Made by a program: the position numbers and the translations under genes. This document shows positions 8,232-18,024 of a DNA stretch of 64,000 nucleotides, in pieces; position 1 is the first letter of the stretch, and the number at the start of each line of letters is the position of its first letter. A model generated the notes under the pieces. It ran no database searches. It was not told where the DNA came from and saw only the letters and a program-made list of their open reading frames with translations. Source of the stretch: CAADGV01 sp040290295 (lineage in GTDB: Bacteria > Bacteroidota > Ignavibacteria > UBA10030 > UBA6906); assembly GCA_040290295.1 (NCBI GenBank), contig PSMW01000014.1:22932-86931 (forward strand), given 5' to 3'.

Positions 8232-11200
8232 ATGAAGGGACTTCTCTCTTGTGTCCTCGGGGTGGTGTTTCTTGCGGTGCGACCGGCAGTAGCGCAAACG
8301 ACGCCCCCGGAAGGCATCCGCAAGAATACGCCGCGAGTTCATGCGTTCATCAATGCACGCATCGTTCAAGCCCCGGGCCGAGTGATCGAACGCGGCACGA
8401 TGGTCGTTCGCGACGGTGTCATTGCTGCAATCGGCACTACGCTCAGCGTGCCCCCCGACGCACGCGTCTGGGATATGAACGGACAGTCGATCTATCCCGG
8501 CTTCATCGATGCGTGCTCCGATTACGGCGTGCCGAAGCCGCCCCGCCCGCAACCGCAGACCGAAGGCGAGCAACCGCAAAGGCCCCAGCCGGAGGCTGAG
8601 CCAGCGCGCGGTGCAGACTACTGGAACCGCATGGTGCAACCACAGAACGACGCAGGCTCGCTGCTCGTGCCCGATTCAAAGACGGCGGAGAAACTTCGCA
8701 CCCAAGGGTTTACGTCGGCGCTCGTGGTGCCGCAACGTGGCATCATCAAAGGGTTGAGCGCCGTCGTCAATCTGGGTGACGGCAAGACCAACGACGTGCT
8801 TGTTCGCCGCGGTGTTGCCCTACACATTCAGCTTGCAAGAGAGATGGGGCGTGGTGAGGGGTATCCCAATTCGCTTATGGGCATCATCGCGCTCATTCGT
8901 CAAGCCTTTTACGACGCCGATTGGTATATGAAAGCGCACAGTGCGTACGCGAAGAATCCCGCGCTGCCGCGTCCCGAAGCCAACGAAGCGCTTGCCGCTT
9001 TGGGCAGCGTCCTGAAGAACAAAACTCCTGTCGTCATCGAAACGACGAGCGAGTTGGACGCGTTGCGCGCCAACGCCGTAGCCAACGAGTTCGGCTTGAA
9101 CCTGATTGTGCGCGGCAGCGGCAAAGAGTACCGGCGCCTCGACGCGGTGAAGGCAATGCGACGCAGTATCATCCTTCCCCTACATTTCCCCGAGGTACCG
9201 AACGTCTCATCCCCCGAAGAAGCATTACAGTACACGCTGGAAGAATTGCGGCACTGGGATGAAGCGCCCGAGAATCCAAAACGACTTCACGATGCGGGAG
9301 TTTCCTTCGCGCTCACCTCAGCCATGCTGAAGGAGACGGGTACATTCCTTGCGGCCGTGCGCACTGCCGTTCAACGAGGGCTATCGCCCGATGCCGCGCT
9401 GGCGGGGCTCACCGTTGTCCCTGCAACCTTGTTCGGCATCGAGAAACAACTCGGCACGCTCGATGTCGGTAAGACGGCGAACTTCATCGTTACCAACGGT
9501 GATGTGTTTGCCGAGAAGACGATCGTCCGGGAATCCTGGATCGATGGGACGCGCTACGAAATCAAACCGCTGCCGGAGATCGACCCGCGCGGAAAGTGGC
9601 TGCTCAGCGTGGTCGGCAGTTCTTCTCCCGATTCTCTCATCCTTACACTCAAAGGCGAGCCGGAGTCGCTCAGCGGAACGATCAAGCAGAAGAAAGAAAT
9701 AAAGCTCGTAGCAGCATCGCTTTCGCAGTTGCGTGTTTCATTCTCCTTCGTCGGTGACTCGCTCGGTTACAGTGGCGTGGTGCGTATGACTGCCGCGCTG
9801 ACACAAGCGGGAATGACAGGAACGGGTGAATGGTCGAACGGATCGCTGTTCACGTGGAGCGGCGTGCGTATCGGCCCGTACATCCCCGAACCGGATACCG
9901 CAAAGCCGAAAGAGGTGAAGCCTGCGTCGTTTCCTCCCATTTATCCGCTTGGAGAGTTTGGGCGTGCTCGCATCCCCGATCAGCCTGCGGCAGTTCTGGT
10001 GAAAGGCGCAACCATCTGGACGTGCGGGCCCGAGGGCAAGAAGGAGAACGCGGACATGCTCGTGCAACAAGGAAAGATCGTTCGGATCGGCTCGCAGCTT
10101 TCCGCTCCGGCGGGTGCACTCGTCATCGACGCACGCGGCAAGCATGTGACACCGGGCCTCATCGACGCTCACTCGCACATGGCGGCAACGGGCAGCGTGA
10201 ACGAATCGGGTCAGGCGGTGTCGGCGGAAGTCCGCATCGGCGATGTGATCGACTGCGATGACATCAATATCTATCGCGCACTTGCCGGGGGTTTGACGGC
10301 GGCACACATTCTTCACGGTTCAGCCAACCCGATCGGCGGTCAAGCCCAGATGATCAAACTGCGCTGGGGGAGTTTGCCGGAAGAGATGAAGTTTGAGGGT
10401 TGCCCCCCAACGATCAAGTTTGCGCTCGGCGAAAACGTCAAACAATCCAATTGGGGCGATCACTTCACGACTCGTTATCCACAAACGCGCATGGGGGTAG
10501 AGCAGATTATCCGCGACGAGTTCAAAGCCGCGCTCGATTATGAAAAGGCATGGCAGCAATGCGAGAAGGACAAGTCCGGCATACCGCCGCGTCGCGACCT
10601 CGAGCTGGATGCCATCCTCGAGATTCTCCGCGGCAAGCGCTTCATCCACTGCCACTCGTATGTCCAAAGTGAAATTCTGATGCTGATGCGCGTCGCAGAG
10701 GACTTCGGATTTCGTGTACGCGTCTTCCAACATATTCTCGAAGGCTACAAAGTTGCCGACGTCATGGCGAAGCACGGTGCGGGCGGTTCGTCGTTCAGCG
10801 ATTGGTGGGCATATAAGTTGGAAGTGTACGACGCCATCCCGTACAATGGCGCACTGATGCATGAACAAGGAGTCCTCGTCTCATTCAATTCCGATAGTGA
10901 CGAGCTGGCGCGCCGTATGAATTGGGAAGCAGCAAAAGCCGTCAAATATGGCGGACTTCCCGAAGAGGAAGCGCTCAAGTTCGTGACGCTCAACCCCGCA
11001 AAGCAGCTCATGATCGATCACCGTGTCGGCTCGAGCCGGGAAAGGATGCCGACTTCGTCATCTGGAGCGGCCATCCGTTCTCGACGTACACCCGATGCGA
11101 ACAAACATGGCTGGACGGGCGAAAGTACTTCGATCTCGACGAGGACAGATCGTTGCATGAAGAAGTGCAGCGCCAGCGCGCGGTCCTCATTCAGAAAGCA

Positions 11201-11305
11201 CTCGCGGCAAAGAAAGGCGCCGGCACCGAACCATCGCCGTGCCAACCCAAACGCGGCGACGAGATCGATCATCCACATTCATCTCCATTCGAGGGAGGAC
11301 AATGA
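8232..11305 (+). pseudogene. Large exported amidohydrolase with two tandem domains, frameshifted near its end
   Basis: The protein starts at ATG 8232 with a clear signal peptide (MKGLLSCVLGVVFLAVRPAVA). A first amidohydrolase-like domain is followed by a beta-rich linker (about residues 450-570). A second, fuller domain carries the metal-binding DAHSHMA motif, HCHSY and a late FNSDSDE. At about 11029-11034 the frame shifts: LNPAKQLMIDHRVG should continue as SLEPGKDADFVIWSGHP, which lies in another frame and runs to the stop at 11303-11305. The break is explained by loss of four bases from a CTCG tandem. The restored protein would be about 1,025 residues. The stop overlaps the start of the next, related gene (ATGA). 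The likely location is the periplasm; the substrate is unknown. Confidence 0.8.
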
Positions 11306-12639
11306 CTATGATCCGGATACTATCACGCACAATGGCTCTCGTGACACTCCTCCTTGGCTTGTGGACGGACGCTCGCAGCTCGAATCAGATTCCTGCCAAA
11401 CCCCAAGACAAACCGATTGCCATCATCAACGCGGTCATCCACACCGTCAGCGGTCCGGTGATCGCCAAAGGAACGATCGTCTTCGACAAAGGGAAGATTA
11501 CCGCGATCGGGCAAACCGTCGTCCATCCTCCTCGAGCCGACGTGATCGACGCGGCTGGGCGGCATGTGTATCCGGGATTGATGAGTCCCGATACATATAT
11601 CGGCTTGATGGAGATCGGCGCCGTGCGAGCGTCGCGTGATTATGCTGAGACGGGGCGCATCAACCCGAACGTCCGCGCCGAGGTTGCCGTCAATCCCGAA
11701 TCGGAAATCATTCCCGTGACGCGCGCAAACGGCATCACCACATTTGTCACGGCGCCGCAAGGCGGACTCATCTCCGGCTTGTCGGCGGTGATGATGAGCG
11801 ACGGATGGACGTGGGATGAGATGACGCTGAAAGCACCTGCCGCACTCTGCGTTCAGTGGCCCCCGATGACGATCAGCCGCGGATGGTGGATCACCAAAAC
11901 CGAGGAAGAGCAGAAAAAGGATCGGGAGAAAGCGTTGAAGGAACTTGCCGAGGCGTTTCGCGAAGCACGCGCCTACATGCAGGCGAAGCGGGCAGAGCAA
12001 CAGAAGAACGTTCCTTACCACAATGTGGACCTGCGGTGGGAAGCCATGATTCCGGTGCTCGAAGGGAAAGTGCCCGTTGTGGTGACGGCAACGGAAGTTC
12101 AACAGATTCAGGCGGCGGTTGCATGGGCGCAACAGGAGAACGTGAAGGTGATCATCAGAGGAGCGCATGATGCATGGCGGGTAACCGACCTTCTCAAGAA
12201 GCACAATGTGCCGGTGCTCGCAGGAGCAATGCATCGGCTCCCCATGCGGCGGTTCGAGAAGTACGACGAGCCGTTCACATTGCCGAAGAAGCTCTATGAG
12301 GCCGGCATTCCATTCGCCATCATATCGGCAGACGAAGCGCCGCACGAACGAAACTTGCCGTATCAAGCCGCGCAGGCTGCTGCGTACGGCCTGCCGAAGG
12401 AAGAGGCGCTCAAAGCCATCACCCTCTATCCGGCGCAAATCTTCGGCGTCGCCGATCGCATCGGTTCTCTCGAAGTAGGGAAGGACGCCACGCTGATCGT
12501 TACGACAGGCGATCCTCTGGAAATCGTCACGCAGGTCGAGATGGAATTCATCCAGGGGCGCAAGGTCGATCTGACGAGCAAACACACGATGCTCTACGAG
12601 AAGTACAAAGAGAAGTACCGGCGCAAAGCGTCGCGCTAA
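11302..12639 (+). CDS. Exported amidohydrolase-family protein
   Basis: 445 residues, starting MTMIRILSRTMALVTLLLGL, a signal peptide. The N-terminal beta-sandwich (NAVIHTVSGPVIAKGTIVFD) and the C-terminal YPAQIFGVADRIGSLEVGKD are hallmarks of the amidohydrolase fold. However, the usual HxH after strand 1 reads SPDTYIGL, so metal ligands seem to be missing, as in the first domain of the upstream protein. It may be a non-catalytic or unusual member. GGGAGG lies just before ATG 11302 and the start overlaps the upstream stop, so the two are translated together and probably act as partners in the periplasm. Confidence 0.8.
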   Translation: MTMIRILSRTMALVTLLLGLWTDARSSNQIPAKPQDKPIAIINAVIHTVSGPVIAKGTIVFDKGKITAIGQTVVHPPRADVIDAAGRHVYPGLMSPDTYIGLMEIGAVRASRDYAETGRINPNVRAEVAVNPESEIIPVTRANGITTFVTAPQGGLISGLSAVMMSDGWTWDEMTLKAPAALCVQWPPMTISRGWWITKTEEEQKKDREKALKELAEAFREARAYMQAKRAEQQKNVPYHNVDLRWEAMIPVLEGKVPVVVTATEVQQIQAAVAWAQQENVKVIIRGAHDAWRVTDLLKKHNVPVLAGAMHRLPMRRFEKYDEPFTLPKKLYEAGIPFAIISADEAPHERNLPYQAAQAAAYGLPKEEALKAITLYPAQIFGVADRIGSLEVGKDATLIVTTGDPLEIVTQVEMEFIQGRKVDLTSKHTMLYEKYKEKYRRKASR

Positions 12640-12667
12640 GGGGATCCTCTCGTTGGAGATCGGTGTC

Positions 12668-13640
12668 GTGAATGGCTGGATTCGTCGGGGGCTGCACAGC
12701 GCGTTGTCGGCTCGTGCGATCGCATCGTTGTGTTGGGTTGCGTCGTTCCTTTGTGCATCGGCTGCGATCGCGTTCGCAACCGTGTGGNNNNNNNNNNNNN
12801 TCGCTCGAGACAATCTCGATCCTGCCGGCGGCGGTCTGATGTCTCTGACGACGATCGTGCTCTTCCCCTACTCCGCAGGAGTGTTTGCGTTGATGGCGGC
12901 ATGTATCGCCGGAAGGTTCGGCGTGCGTGCGTTTCTCGCGCGCACCTTCGGTGAACACTGGAAGCTCAGCGCGGCACTTGGAGGGTTCGCCCTTCTGCTT
13001 TCTGTCCTCTATTTCATTGTCACCTTCGCCGCTTCCCATGTCGAGTTCGTCGGAGTCGTCACCGAGCGGCCCATTTACGTGCGGGCGCGCGTGTTCGGCT
13101 TCCCACTCATTCTTCCGCGCATCGATGTTACGCGCGCGGACGGTCTCACAGCGTTCATGCTCATGACAAGCGGTTGCCTTGCGGCGGCGATGTTCGTAGC
13201 CTTGTCACTCTCCACACGAGACGGGCGAGCGCTTCCGCGGGAATTGTGGGGCGCGCTCGCTCTGGGCTTTACAGTCTTGGCGATGGACGAGTTGTTCGAC
13301 GTGCATCGCATCATCGGCGTGAACGCGCCGTTGCTGAAGGAACATGAGCATTCACGACGAGCCGGGCATGTTTGTGCTCGGCGCGTATGCAGCGGCAGGT
13401 ATCGGCGTGCTCGTCACGTACCTGCGCGAATGGCGCACCAACCGATGCGGCTTCATCGCCCTGCTGAGCGGTTCGTTCTTCCAACTCCTGGCGTTGATCG
13501 TGGGTCCGTGGGCGTGGAGAAAAGAAGAAGCGTTCGAGGTCGCTGAAGCCGTCATGCTCTTCATCGGCATCATCTACTTTGCGATGGACGAGATCGAGGC
13601 ATTCTATCGCGTGTCTCGCGTACGATCGTTACAGGAATGA
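12668..13640 (+). pseudogene. Polytopic membrane protein with an assembly gap and a frameshift
   Basis: The product has about eight hydrophobic segments, including ASLCWVASFLCASAAIAFA, LSAALGGFALLLSVLYFIV and ALALGFTVLAMDELFDVH. After about 13340 the frame ends in nonsense, while the next frame continues naturally as IHDEPGMFVLGAYAAAG and FIALLSGSFFQLLALI to 13640. One inserted base near 13335, or two lost, would join them. Thirteen Ns at 12788-12800 also lie inside. MDELFDVHR and the final MDEIEAFYR are similar acidic motifs at helix ends. The family is not recognised. GTG 12668 has GGAG nine bases upstream; TTG 12653 is the alternative. Confidence 0.55.
12788..12800. other. Run of 13 N (assembly gap)
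   Basis: The gap lies within the membrane-protein gene. The reading frame is open on both sides with exactly 13 N, but gap length in a draft is often nominal. Confidence 0.98.
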
Positions 13641-13739
13641 ATCCCAAGAGGGACGGGTTCGCTGGTGGAAAGGCGTGGTGAGCGCGGTTGTAGATTCCTC
13701 ATTGGTTTTGTACCTTACAAGCAACAACCACAACCGAGT

Positions 13740-14405
13740 ATGTCGTCGCTTCCATCGTTCAGCTTGCATCATATCGTCCTCGAACCCGAGAGACAGACCG
13801 AGACGCGTCATCCTACGGTCATTATGCTGCACGGTCTTGGTGCAGACGAGCATGATCTTGCCGGGCTTGCGTCCTCACTCGATCCGCGCATTCTTACCAT
13901 CAGCGTGCGTGCACCGTTCACGCTCGAGTGGGGTGGCTACACGTGGTATCACTTCGAGCAGTCGGGCAAGCCCGATCCGGTTCGCTTTCCGCAAAGCTAC
14001 GAACGACTTTCGGCATTCATCGCCGAAGCACTCGCTCACTACCCCATCAATCCACAGCAGCTTTACTTGCTCGGTTTCAGCATGGGAACGGTGATGGCGC
14101 TTTCGCTGGCGTTGACACAACCGCACCTGTTCCGCGGCGTCATGGCAAACAGCGGCTATCAACCCGAAGCGACGCATCTCCACTATCGGTGGAATGAGCT
14201 GCGTGGCAAGAGGTTCTACGTCGCTCACGGCGTGTACGACCAGATCATTCCCGTGCAGGCAAGCCGCATCCTTCACACCAAACTCGAACAGGCAGGTGCA
14301 CGCGTGGACTATCACGAATTTCTGATGGCGCACGAGATCAGCGAGGAAAGCTTACGCGCGATGGCGCGGTGGCTCTATGCATGTATTGAAGAAACGAGCG
14401 ATTGA
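13740..14405 (+). CDS. Carboxylesterase/phospholipase-type alpha/beta hydrolase
   Basis: A 221-residue serine hydrolase of the phospholipase/carboxylesterase (YpfH/acyl-protein thioesterase-like) type. HGLGADEHD forms the oxyanion region, GFSMG is the nucleophile elbow, the Asp sits in HGVYDQIIP, and MAHEIS provides the catalytic His. WGGYTWY is also typical. No signal peptide is seen, so it is cytoplasmic. ATG 13740 is chosen because the family homology begins right after it. Its stop is six bases before the TerC start, so the two are likely co-transcribed. It probably cleaves short-chain acyl esters; the natural substrate is unknown. Confidence 0.85.
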   Translation: MSSLPSFSLHHIVLEPERQTETRHPTVIMLHGLGADEHDLAGLASSLDPRILTISVRAPFTLEWGGYTWYHFEQSGKPDPVRFPQSYERLSAFIAEALAHYPINPQQLYLLGFSMGTVMALSLALTQPHLFRGVMANSGYQPEATHLHYRWNELRGKRFYVAHGVYDQIIPVQASRILHTKLEQAGARVDYHEFLMAHEISEESLRAMARWLYACIEETSD

Positions 14406-14410
14406 ATCCT

Positions 14411-15418
14411 ATGCCGCAGAACGAGCTTCTTCTCTTTGTTCTCTTCAATGTGTTCATACTGCTCCTGCTCGCCTTGGACTTGGGAGTGTTCCACCGGAAA
14501 GACGAGGCGGTGAGTCTCCGCGAGGCGGCGGTGTGGAGCGCCGTGTGGATTCTGCTGTCGTTGGTGTTTAATCTTGGTTTGTATTTTTGGGTGAAGGATC
14601 GGACCGGGAGCGCGAGTGAAGCCTTGCGCGTCAGCTTGGAGTTTCTCACCGGCTATCTCATGGAGAAAGCACTCTCGGTGGACAACATCTTCGTCTTCAT
14701 TCTGATGTTTTCCTACTTCGGTGTGCCGGCGAAGTTTCACCATCGCGTGCTCTTTTTGGGTGTGCTCGGCGCACTCATCATGCGAGCGGTGTTCATCGCT
14801 CTCGGTGCCGCACTCATTGCTCGGTTCGACTGGATTCTCATCATCTTCGGCATCATCCTCATCGTTAGCGGATGGAAGATGGCATTCGGCGGCGGCGAGG
14901 AGGTTCATCCCGATAAGAATATCGTGATTCGTCTCGCGAAGAAACTCTTTCCTGTCAAAGTCGGCTTCGACTCGCATCGCTTCATCGTCCGCGAACACGG
15001 CAAGCGGCACATCACGACGCTGTTTCTGGTCCTTCTCACCGTCGAAACAACCGACGTGATTTTCGCGGTCGATTCGATTCCGGCGGTGTTTGGCGTGACG
15101 CGCGATCCGTTCATCGTGTACTCGTCCAATGTTTTCGCGATCCTCGGATTGCGAGCGTTGTATTTTCTCTTGGCAGGCATTATGAATACGTTCTACTATT
15201 TGAAGTACGGCCTGTCGCTCATCCTTGTCTTCGTCGGATGCAAGATGTTGGTGGAAGATGTCGTCCATATTCCGATTGGCATTTCCCTCGGCGTCGTGGG
15301 GACGGTGCTGACGGTAACGATCGCCATGTCTCTTGTTCGCAACCGGCGGGCTGTCGTGAGGCGCCATCATCCACCATCTTCTCTCCCATCACACAACCCT
15401 TCTGGAGACTCATCATGA
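14411..15418 (+). CDS. TerC-family integral membrane protein
   Basis: A 335-residue protein with about nine transmembrane segments. The family signatures are present: LDLGVFHRK in the first helix region, EKALSVDNIFVFILMFSYF and TDVIFAVDSIPAVFG, whose Asp residues are thought to line a metal path. TerC/Alx/YkoY proteins export manganese or assist metallation of secreted enzymes. That fits the metallopeptidase gene downstream, whose ATG overlaps this stop (ATGA at 15415-15418). No yybP-ykoY-type manganese riboswitch was recognised upstream. Confidence 0.92.
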   Translation: MPQNELLLFVLFNVFILLLLALDLGVFHRKDEAVSLREAAVWSAVWILLSLVFNLGLYFWVKDRTGSASEALRVSLEFLTGYLMEKALSVDNIFVFILMFSYFGVPAKFHHRVLFLGVLGALIMRAVFIALGAALIARFDWILIIFGIILIVSGWKMAFGGGEEVHPDKNIVIRLAKKLFPVKVGFDSHRFIVREHGKRHITTLFLVLLTVETTDVIFAVDSIPAVFGVTRDPFIVYSSNVFAILGLRALYFLLAGIMNTFYYLKYGLSLILVFVGCKMLVEDVVHIPIGISLGVVGTVLTVTIAMSLVRNRRAVVRRHHPPSSLPSHNPSGDSS

Positions 15419-17205
15419 ACCGTTCGGTCGTCCTTCCGATTCTCATCGCTGGCCTTACGTTCACATCGTGTTCGTCCGATCCGAAGCGCGAAGCGGAAGA
15501 GTTTCTGCACGCGTACAACGCGCAATACCAACGTCTGTTGTACGATGCCAACAAAGCTCAGTGGCTCGCCAACACCGACATCAGCGATGCGCACGATAGC
15601 CTTGCGACGGAAGCAACCAAAGCGTTGGCGCGTTTTCAAGGAAGCGTCGAGGTGATCGCACAAACCAAAAAGCTCCTGGCACAAAAGGACAAGCTCGACC
15701 CACTTCAAAGTCGGCAGATCGAAAAGATTCGCCTGGCGGCGGCACACAACCCCGGCACCATTCCTTCGACGGTCGATTCGTTGATCGCCGCGACGACGAG
15801 GCAGACGAGCATCTTGTACAGCCACGAATATTGCATGCCGGGGAAACACGGCACAACGACGAAGCTGACGACCAACGATATCGATCGCATCCTGCAAGAA
15901 TCGAACGATGTGCAGGAGCGACTGCGCGTCTGGGAAACTTCCAAAGGTGTCGGCGTGAAATTGAAAGATGGATTGCTCGAACTGCGCGGGCTGCGCAATC
16001 GCGTTGCGCGCGAAACGGGCTATGCATCGTACTTCGCTTTGGAAGTCGCCGAGTACGGCATGACGACCAAGGAGATGATGGATATGATGGAGAAGCTGAT
16101 CGGCGAGTTACGACCATTATACTCCGAGCTTCACACGTACGCGCGGTACGAATTGGCGAAGCGTTACAAACAACCCGTGCCCGATAAACTGCCGGCGCAT
16201 TGGTTGCCAAACCGGTGGGGACAAAACTGGCCCGGCATTGTCCGCGCCGTGAACCTTGACGCGCTCTTCAAGGACAAAACGAAAGAGTGGATCGTGCAGC
16301 AAGCCGAAACCTTCTACGTGAGCATGGGATACCCGAAACTGAATCGCACGTTCTGGGAGCGTTCGGATCTGTACCCGGTCGAACCCGGCTCCTCGCGGAA
16401 GAAAAACAACCATGCTTCAGCGTGGCATCTCGATCTGGCAGACGACTATCGGTCGCTGATGAGCGTGGAGCCGAACGACGATTGGTTTCGCACCACCCAT
16501 CACGAGTTGGGACACATTTACTACTTCATCGAGTATGCGCGTCCGGACGTGCCGTTGCTGTTACGTGAAGGAGCCAATCGCAGCTTTCACGAGGCGATCG
16601 GCGACCTGATGGCGATTGCCGCGATGCAACGTCCGTATCTGGAAGACGTCGGGTTGCTTCCTCGCACCATGACAATCGACCAAACCATTTGGCTCCTGAA
16701 CGACGCGCTCGCCAGCAGTTCAGTGGTTTTCATACCCTTCGCCGCCGGCACCATGTCGCATTTCGAGCATGATCTCTACGAATTGAACCTTCCGCCGGAT
16801 CAATTCAACACGCGATGGTGGCAGTATGTGGAGTGGTACCAGGGCATCGTTCCACCGACGCCGCGGGGCGAACAGTACTGCGACGCAGCGACGAAGACGC
16901 ACATCATCGACGACCCCGCGCAGTACTACGATTACGCTCTCTCCTGCGTGCTGAAGTTTCAACTCCACGACTTCATTGCACGCAACATCCTGAAGCAGGA
17001 TCCGCGTCGCTGCAACTATTACGGGAACAAGGATGTCGGCACCTTCTTGCGCAGCATCATGCGTCTCGGTGCCACGCGAGATTGGCGGCAGGTCTTGAAA
17101 GAAGCCACCGGCGAGGAGTTGAGCGCACGCGCGATGCTTGCGTACTACCAACCACTCACCGACTACCTCAAGAAAATCAACAAGGGGAGAAAGCCCGCGC
17201 TGTAG
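15415..17205 (+). CDS. M2-like (angiotensin-converting-enzyme family) metallopeptidase, lipoprotein
   Basis: 596 residues. The N-terminus ends in a lipobox-like LTFTSC, so it is probably anchored on the periplasmic side. A long helical region leads to the zinc site HELGH (363-367), with the third ligand Glu393 in FHEAIGD, the arrangement of M2 dipeptidyl carboxypeptidases. Family-like stretches include WERSDLYPVEP and the late YDYALSCVLKFQLHDF. It would trim dipeptides from peptides outside the cytoplasm. TGGAG lies before ATG 15415, inside the end of the TerC gene, so expression is coupled to a putative metal exporter. Confidence 0.85.
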   Translation: MNRSVVLPILIAGLTFTSCSSDPKREAEEFLHAYNAQYQRLLYDANKAQWLANTDISDAHDSLATEATKALARFQGSVEVIAQTKKLLAQKDKLDPLQSRQIEKIRLAAAHNPGTIPSTVDSLIAATTRQTSILYSHEYCMPGKHGTTTKLTTNDIDRILQESNDVQERLRVWETSKGVGVKLKDGLLELRGLRNRVARETGYASYFALEVAEYGMTTKEMMDMMEKLIGELRPLYSELHTYARYELAKRYKQPVPDKLPAHWLPNRWGQNWPGIVRAVNLDALFKDKTKEWIVQQAETFYVSMGYPKLNRTFWERSDLYPVEPGSSRKKNNHASAWHLDLADDYRSLMSVEPNDDWFRTTHHELGHIYYFIEYARPDVPLLLREGANRSFHEAIGDLMAIAAMQRPYLEDVGLLPRTMTIDQTIWLLNDALASSSVVFIPFAAGTMSHFEHDLYELNLPPDQFNTRWWQYVEWYQGIVPPTPRGEQYCDAATKTHIIDDPAQYYDYALSCVLKFQLHDFIARNILKQDPRRCNYYGNKDVGTFLRSIMRLGATRDWRQVLKEATGEELSARAMLAYYQPLTDYLKKINKGRKPAL

Positions 17206-17396
17206 GAAGACAACGCAAACCACGGCTTGGTGCAGCGCTGCAAGCCCGATGCGACGACGCAAGCCATCTTGCCATAACCCACGATGTCCCGATGCTGTCG
17301 ATCAGGAGATGCAACTCTCGCTCAGCGACCTTGCGTGAGGTTCGAGATAGCTTTGATCGAGTGAACGACAATCCAATGGACTTCTCTGAAATTGGA

Positions 17397-17888
17397 TTAG
17401 TACCATCGAACCACCCGCTCAATGGAATAGGTACGGTAACCGAGTTCCTCGTCGGCGACGCCGGCATCGTAATCAATATAACCATAGCGTGGAAAGCCGA
17501 AGCGAGCGTCATACTGACCAATAAGCTGTGCAACACTATCAGGATGTACTGATTCGGCAAAAGAAAATAACAGTTCGACGCTCTTGTATCTTCCCGCTTC
17601 CGTGATGATGGAAACGCCATCGGATTGCCGTATCACATCGATGACAGTTCCGTTTCTCACGACGACTTTGCACACTCCCCTGTACACGCAGAAGCAGAGC
17701 ATTTCTTGCTCAATCACATAGTCCTTGAGATTGTATGCAGCCCATCGTGTTGGGATGTCCACAATGTTGCTGAAGTCCTCTGTGATTGGCTTCGTCACAA
17801 AAGGAATTCTCGTACCGCTGTCAGTACAACTCCACAATCCAAGTGTAAAAAGGAGGTGTACACAGAGAGATGGAAATGTGGTTTTCAT
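17397..17888 (-). CDS. DUF6174-type lipoprotein
   Basis: 163 residues with a signal sequence ending LGLWSC, a lipobox. The body has the pattern of DUF6174: an aromatic start (DYVIEQEMLCFCV), CKVVVRNGTVIDV, then a helical SVELLFSFAE segment and GFPRYGYIDYDAGVADEELGY. The role of this family is unknown. It appears to be a single gene. The stop codon lies within an 8-bp inverted repeat (17370-17377 with 17391-17398) that lacks a T-run, so it is only a weak terminator candidate. The gap 17206-17369 holds nothing else I can support. Confidence 0.75.
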   Translation of the reverse strand: MKTTFPSLCVHLLFTLGLWSCTDSGTRIPFVTKPITEDFSNIVDIPTRWAAYNLKDYVIEQEMLCFCVYRGVCKVVVRNGTVIDVIRQSDGVSIITEAGRYKSVELLFSFAESVHPDSVAQLIGQYDARFGFPRYGYIDYDAGVADEELGYRTYSIERVVRWY

Positions 17889-18024
17889 CTGTCAAAGACG
17901 GGATGGATGGACATCCTTTTGCTGTCTGCTTTGAGTTGAAATCTCTATCTCGTGCCTGCCGCAATTCACCTTATGACAAAATCTTCTTTGAGCTTGCCCT
18001 GTGTTGCTCGCAGCGCGTCGAGCT

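Noticed and set aside
11323..12813. Minus-strand open frame (496 codons) opposite the second amidohydrolase
   Set aside because: Fully antisense to a signal-peptide-bearing amidohydrolase, and it runs through the N gap; no recognisable domain.
12668..13640. Two separate overlapping membrane-protein genes
   Set aside because: The second frame does have an ATG at 13344, but the helix pattern and the acidic MDE motifs read better as one protein with a small indel, so a single broken gene is reported.
14375..15370. Minus-strand frame rich in Glu, Asp and His opposite the TerC gene
   Set aside because: Charged composition is the complement of membrane-helix codons; TerC motifs lie on the plus strand.
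17370..17398. Terminator after the DUF6174 gene
   Set aside because: The 8-bp inverted repeat includes the stop codon and is not followed by a T-run.
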